Source: SLHU01 sp009929975
GTDB lineage: Bacteria; Bacillota; Clostridia; Saccharofermentanales; UBA5734
Assembly: GCA_040776905.1 (NCBI GenBank)
Contig: JAXGZQ010000001.1
Span: 806,001 to 870,000, forward strand
Direction: 5' to 3'
DNA length: 64,000 bases
Shown: piece by piece, positions 63,323 to 64,000 of the stretch
Numbering within the stretch: position 1 is the first letter of the stretch
Layout of the letters: every line of letters begins with the position of its first letter
The notes under the pieces: generated by a model
What the model saw: the letters and a program-made list of their open reading frames with translations, nothing else
Told to the model about the DNA's origin: nothing
The model's database searches: none
Position numbers and translations under genes: made by a program

Positions 63323-64000
63323 ATGAACAGGCGTACTGTACATAAAGGATTCTGGCAGTTGGCGGATCCGAAGATCTGGATCGCGTCAACAATGCCGATG
63401 CTGCTTGCGGCTTCGCTGGCTTTTTTGGCGCGTCCGGAAACGTTTGACTGGCTCTGGTTTTTTCTGGCGATACTCGCTGTGTATCTGATCGAGATCGGGA
63501 AAAATGCCTTGAATGAATATGTTGATTTCCGATCTGGTGTGGATCCTGCGGTTGACGCTGAGCACCGCACCCCGTTCTCCGGCGGCAAGAAGACCATTGT
63601 CGACGGTCTGCTGACACCCGGCCAGACCCTGTGGATTGCCGGTCTGACCTTTTCAGCCGCTGCTGCGATCGGCCTGCTGATGGTCTGGCAGCGCAGCGTT
63701 CATTTGATCTATTTCGGTATAGCCGGTATCGGATTGGCTATTCTATACAGCCTGCCGCCTTTCAAACTGGCGTATCGCGGTTGGGGAGAAATCACTGTCG
63801 GGTTTGTTTTCGGTCCTCTGCTGATCGCCGGTATGTACTGGCTGATGGCGCTTCGTCTCGACCCGGCTCCGCTGCTGCTTTCCCTGACGCCTGGAGCCCA
63901 GATCGCGGCCGTGCTTGTCATTAATGAATTTCCCGATTACGAGGCCGACCGCGACGGCAACAAGCGCAACTGGGTCGTCCGCCTGGGCAAGCAGAAATCC
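63323..64000 (+). CDS. UbiA-family prenyltransferase (MenA-like), 3'-partial
   Basis: 226 codons are visible before the window ends. The first Asp-rich motif is NALNEYVDFRSGVD and the second is INEFPDYEADRDGNKRNW, both typical of UbiA enzymes that attach a polyprenyl chain to an aromatic ring; the second motif resembles 1,4-dihydroxy-2-naphthoate prenyltransferase. Multiple transmembrane helices lie between them. GGGAGGATT precedes the ATG. Whether it makes menaquinone cannot be decided as no other men gene is present. Confidence 0.85.
   Translation, partial: MNRRTVHKGFWQLADPKIWIASTMPMLLAASLAFLARPETFDWLWFFLAILAVYLIEIGKNALNEYVDFRSGVDPAVDAEHRTPFSGGKKTIVDGLLTPGQTLWIAGLTFSAAAAIGLLMVWQRSVHLIYFGIAGIGLAILYSLPPFKLAYRGWGEITVGFVFGPLLIAGMYWLMALRLDPAPLLLSLTPGAQIAAVLVINEFPDYEADRDGNKRNWVVRLGKQKS

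Noticed and set aside
1..64000. CRISPR array, rRNA genes, prophage or conjugative element.
   Set aside because: No regularly spaced repeats, rRNA sequence or phage/conjugation genes were found.

Overview
The window looks like the chromosome of an anaerobic, carbohydrate-degrading Firmicute of the Clostridia type. This is inferred from the gene families, not from a marker gene. Pointers are Lpl/Ytc-type sugar ABC transporters that lack their own ATPase, YesM/YesN-type two-component pairs, a spore-photoproduct-lyase family protein, a dlt-like operon, a stand-alone RelQ-type alarmone synthetase, FloA/NfeD, and strong AGGAGG ribosome sites. Most of the window looks GC-balanced to GC-rich by eye. 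The stretch of roughly 19.5-26.9 kb is visibly AT-richer.

Region 1 (1-18 kb) is a sugar-use region. A partial sugar-phosphate-isomerase-like gene, an N5-(carboxyethyl)ornithine synthase-like gene and a RelQ-type synthetase come first. A YesN/YesM-type regulator and sensor pair (2797-6098) follows on the plus strand. Facing it is a long minus-strand series running from 16797 down to 6156: two permeases, a solute-binding lipoprotein, a hairpin, a short-chain dehydrogenase, two unusual TIM-barrel glycosidase-like proteins and a GH2 beta-galactosidase. A GH53 endo-galactanase without signal peptide is divergent from it. Together they suggest import of galactan or arabinogalactan oligosaccharides and their breakdown inside the cell.

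Region 2 (18-27 kb) holds an intact IS256-family element. It sits inside one copy of a 44-bp sequence that recurs intact at 26928-26971. The two copies bracket a second complete module: sensor kinase, response regulator, solute-binding lipoprotein, hairpin, two permeases and a terminator. This AT-rich block looks like an acquired cassette.

Region 3 (27-43.8 kb) is mixed. It holds an MFS transporter overlapping a deoxyinosine-type DNA glycosylase, a HAD phosphatase, a GH43 enzyme, a truncated cysteine desulfurase, a rhomboid-like membrane protein, OsmC, a lipoprotein serpin, an L-arabinose-isomerase-like enzyme, a beta-mannosidase and tRNA-Ser(GGA). It continues with a thioredoxin-reductase-like flavoprotein beside a two-thioredoxin-domain protein (together like a split AhpF), an amidohydrolase, and a nucleoside-phosphorylase-like gene overlapping a spore-photoproduct-lyase-like radical SAM gene.

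Region 4 (43.7-51.2 kb) is the most interesting part. One minus-strand operon with a good promoter encodes a membrane-anchored transglutaminase-like protein, an Asp/Glu-type racemase, an amino-acid adenylation enzyme, an acyl carrier protein, an MBOAT acyltransferase, an SGNH-like protein with Cys where Ser is expected, and a small lipoprotein. It resembles the dlt teichoic-acid D-alanylation system but carries its own racemase, so the transferred amino acid may not be D-alanine.

Region 5 (51-64 kb) is housekeeping and envelope: endonuclease IV, a class-A-beta-lactamase-like lipoprotein, a zinc-ribbon membrane protein, acetolactate synthase ilvBN, DUF1638, an M18 aminopeptidase, a HEAT-repeat protein, an nfeD-floA-orf94 operon, a PutP-type sodium symporter and a UbiA/MenA-type prenyltransferase cut by the window end.
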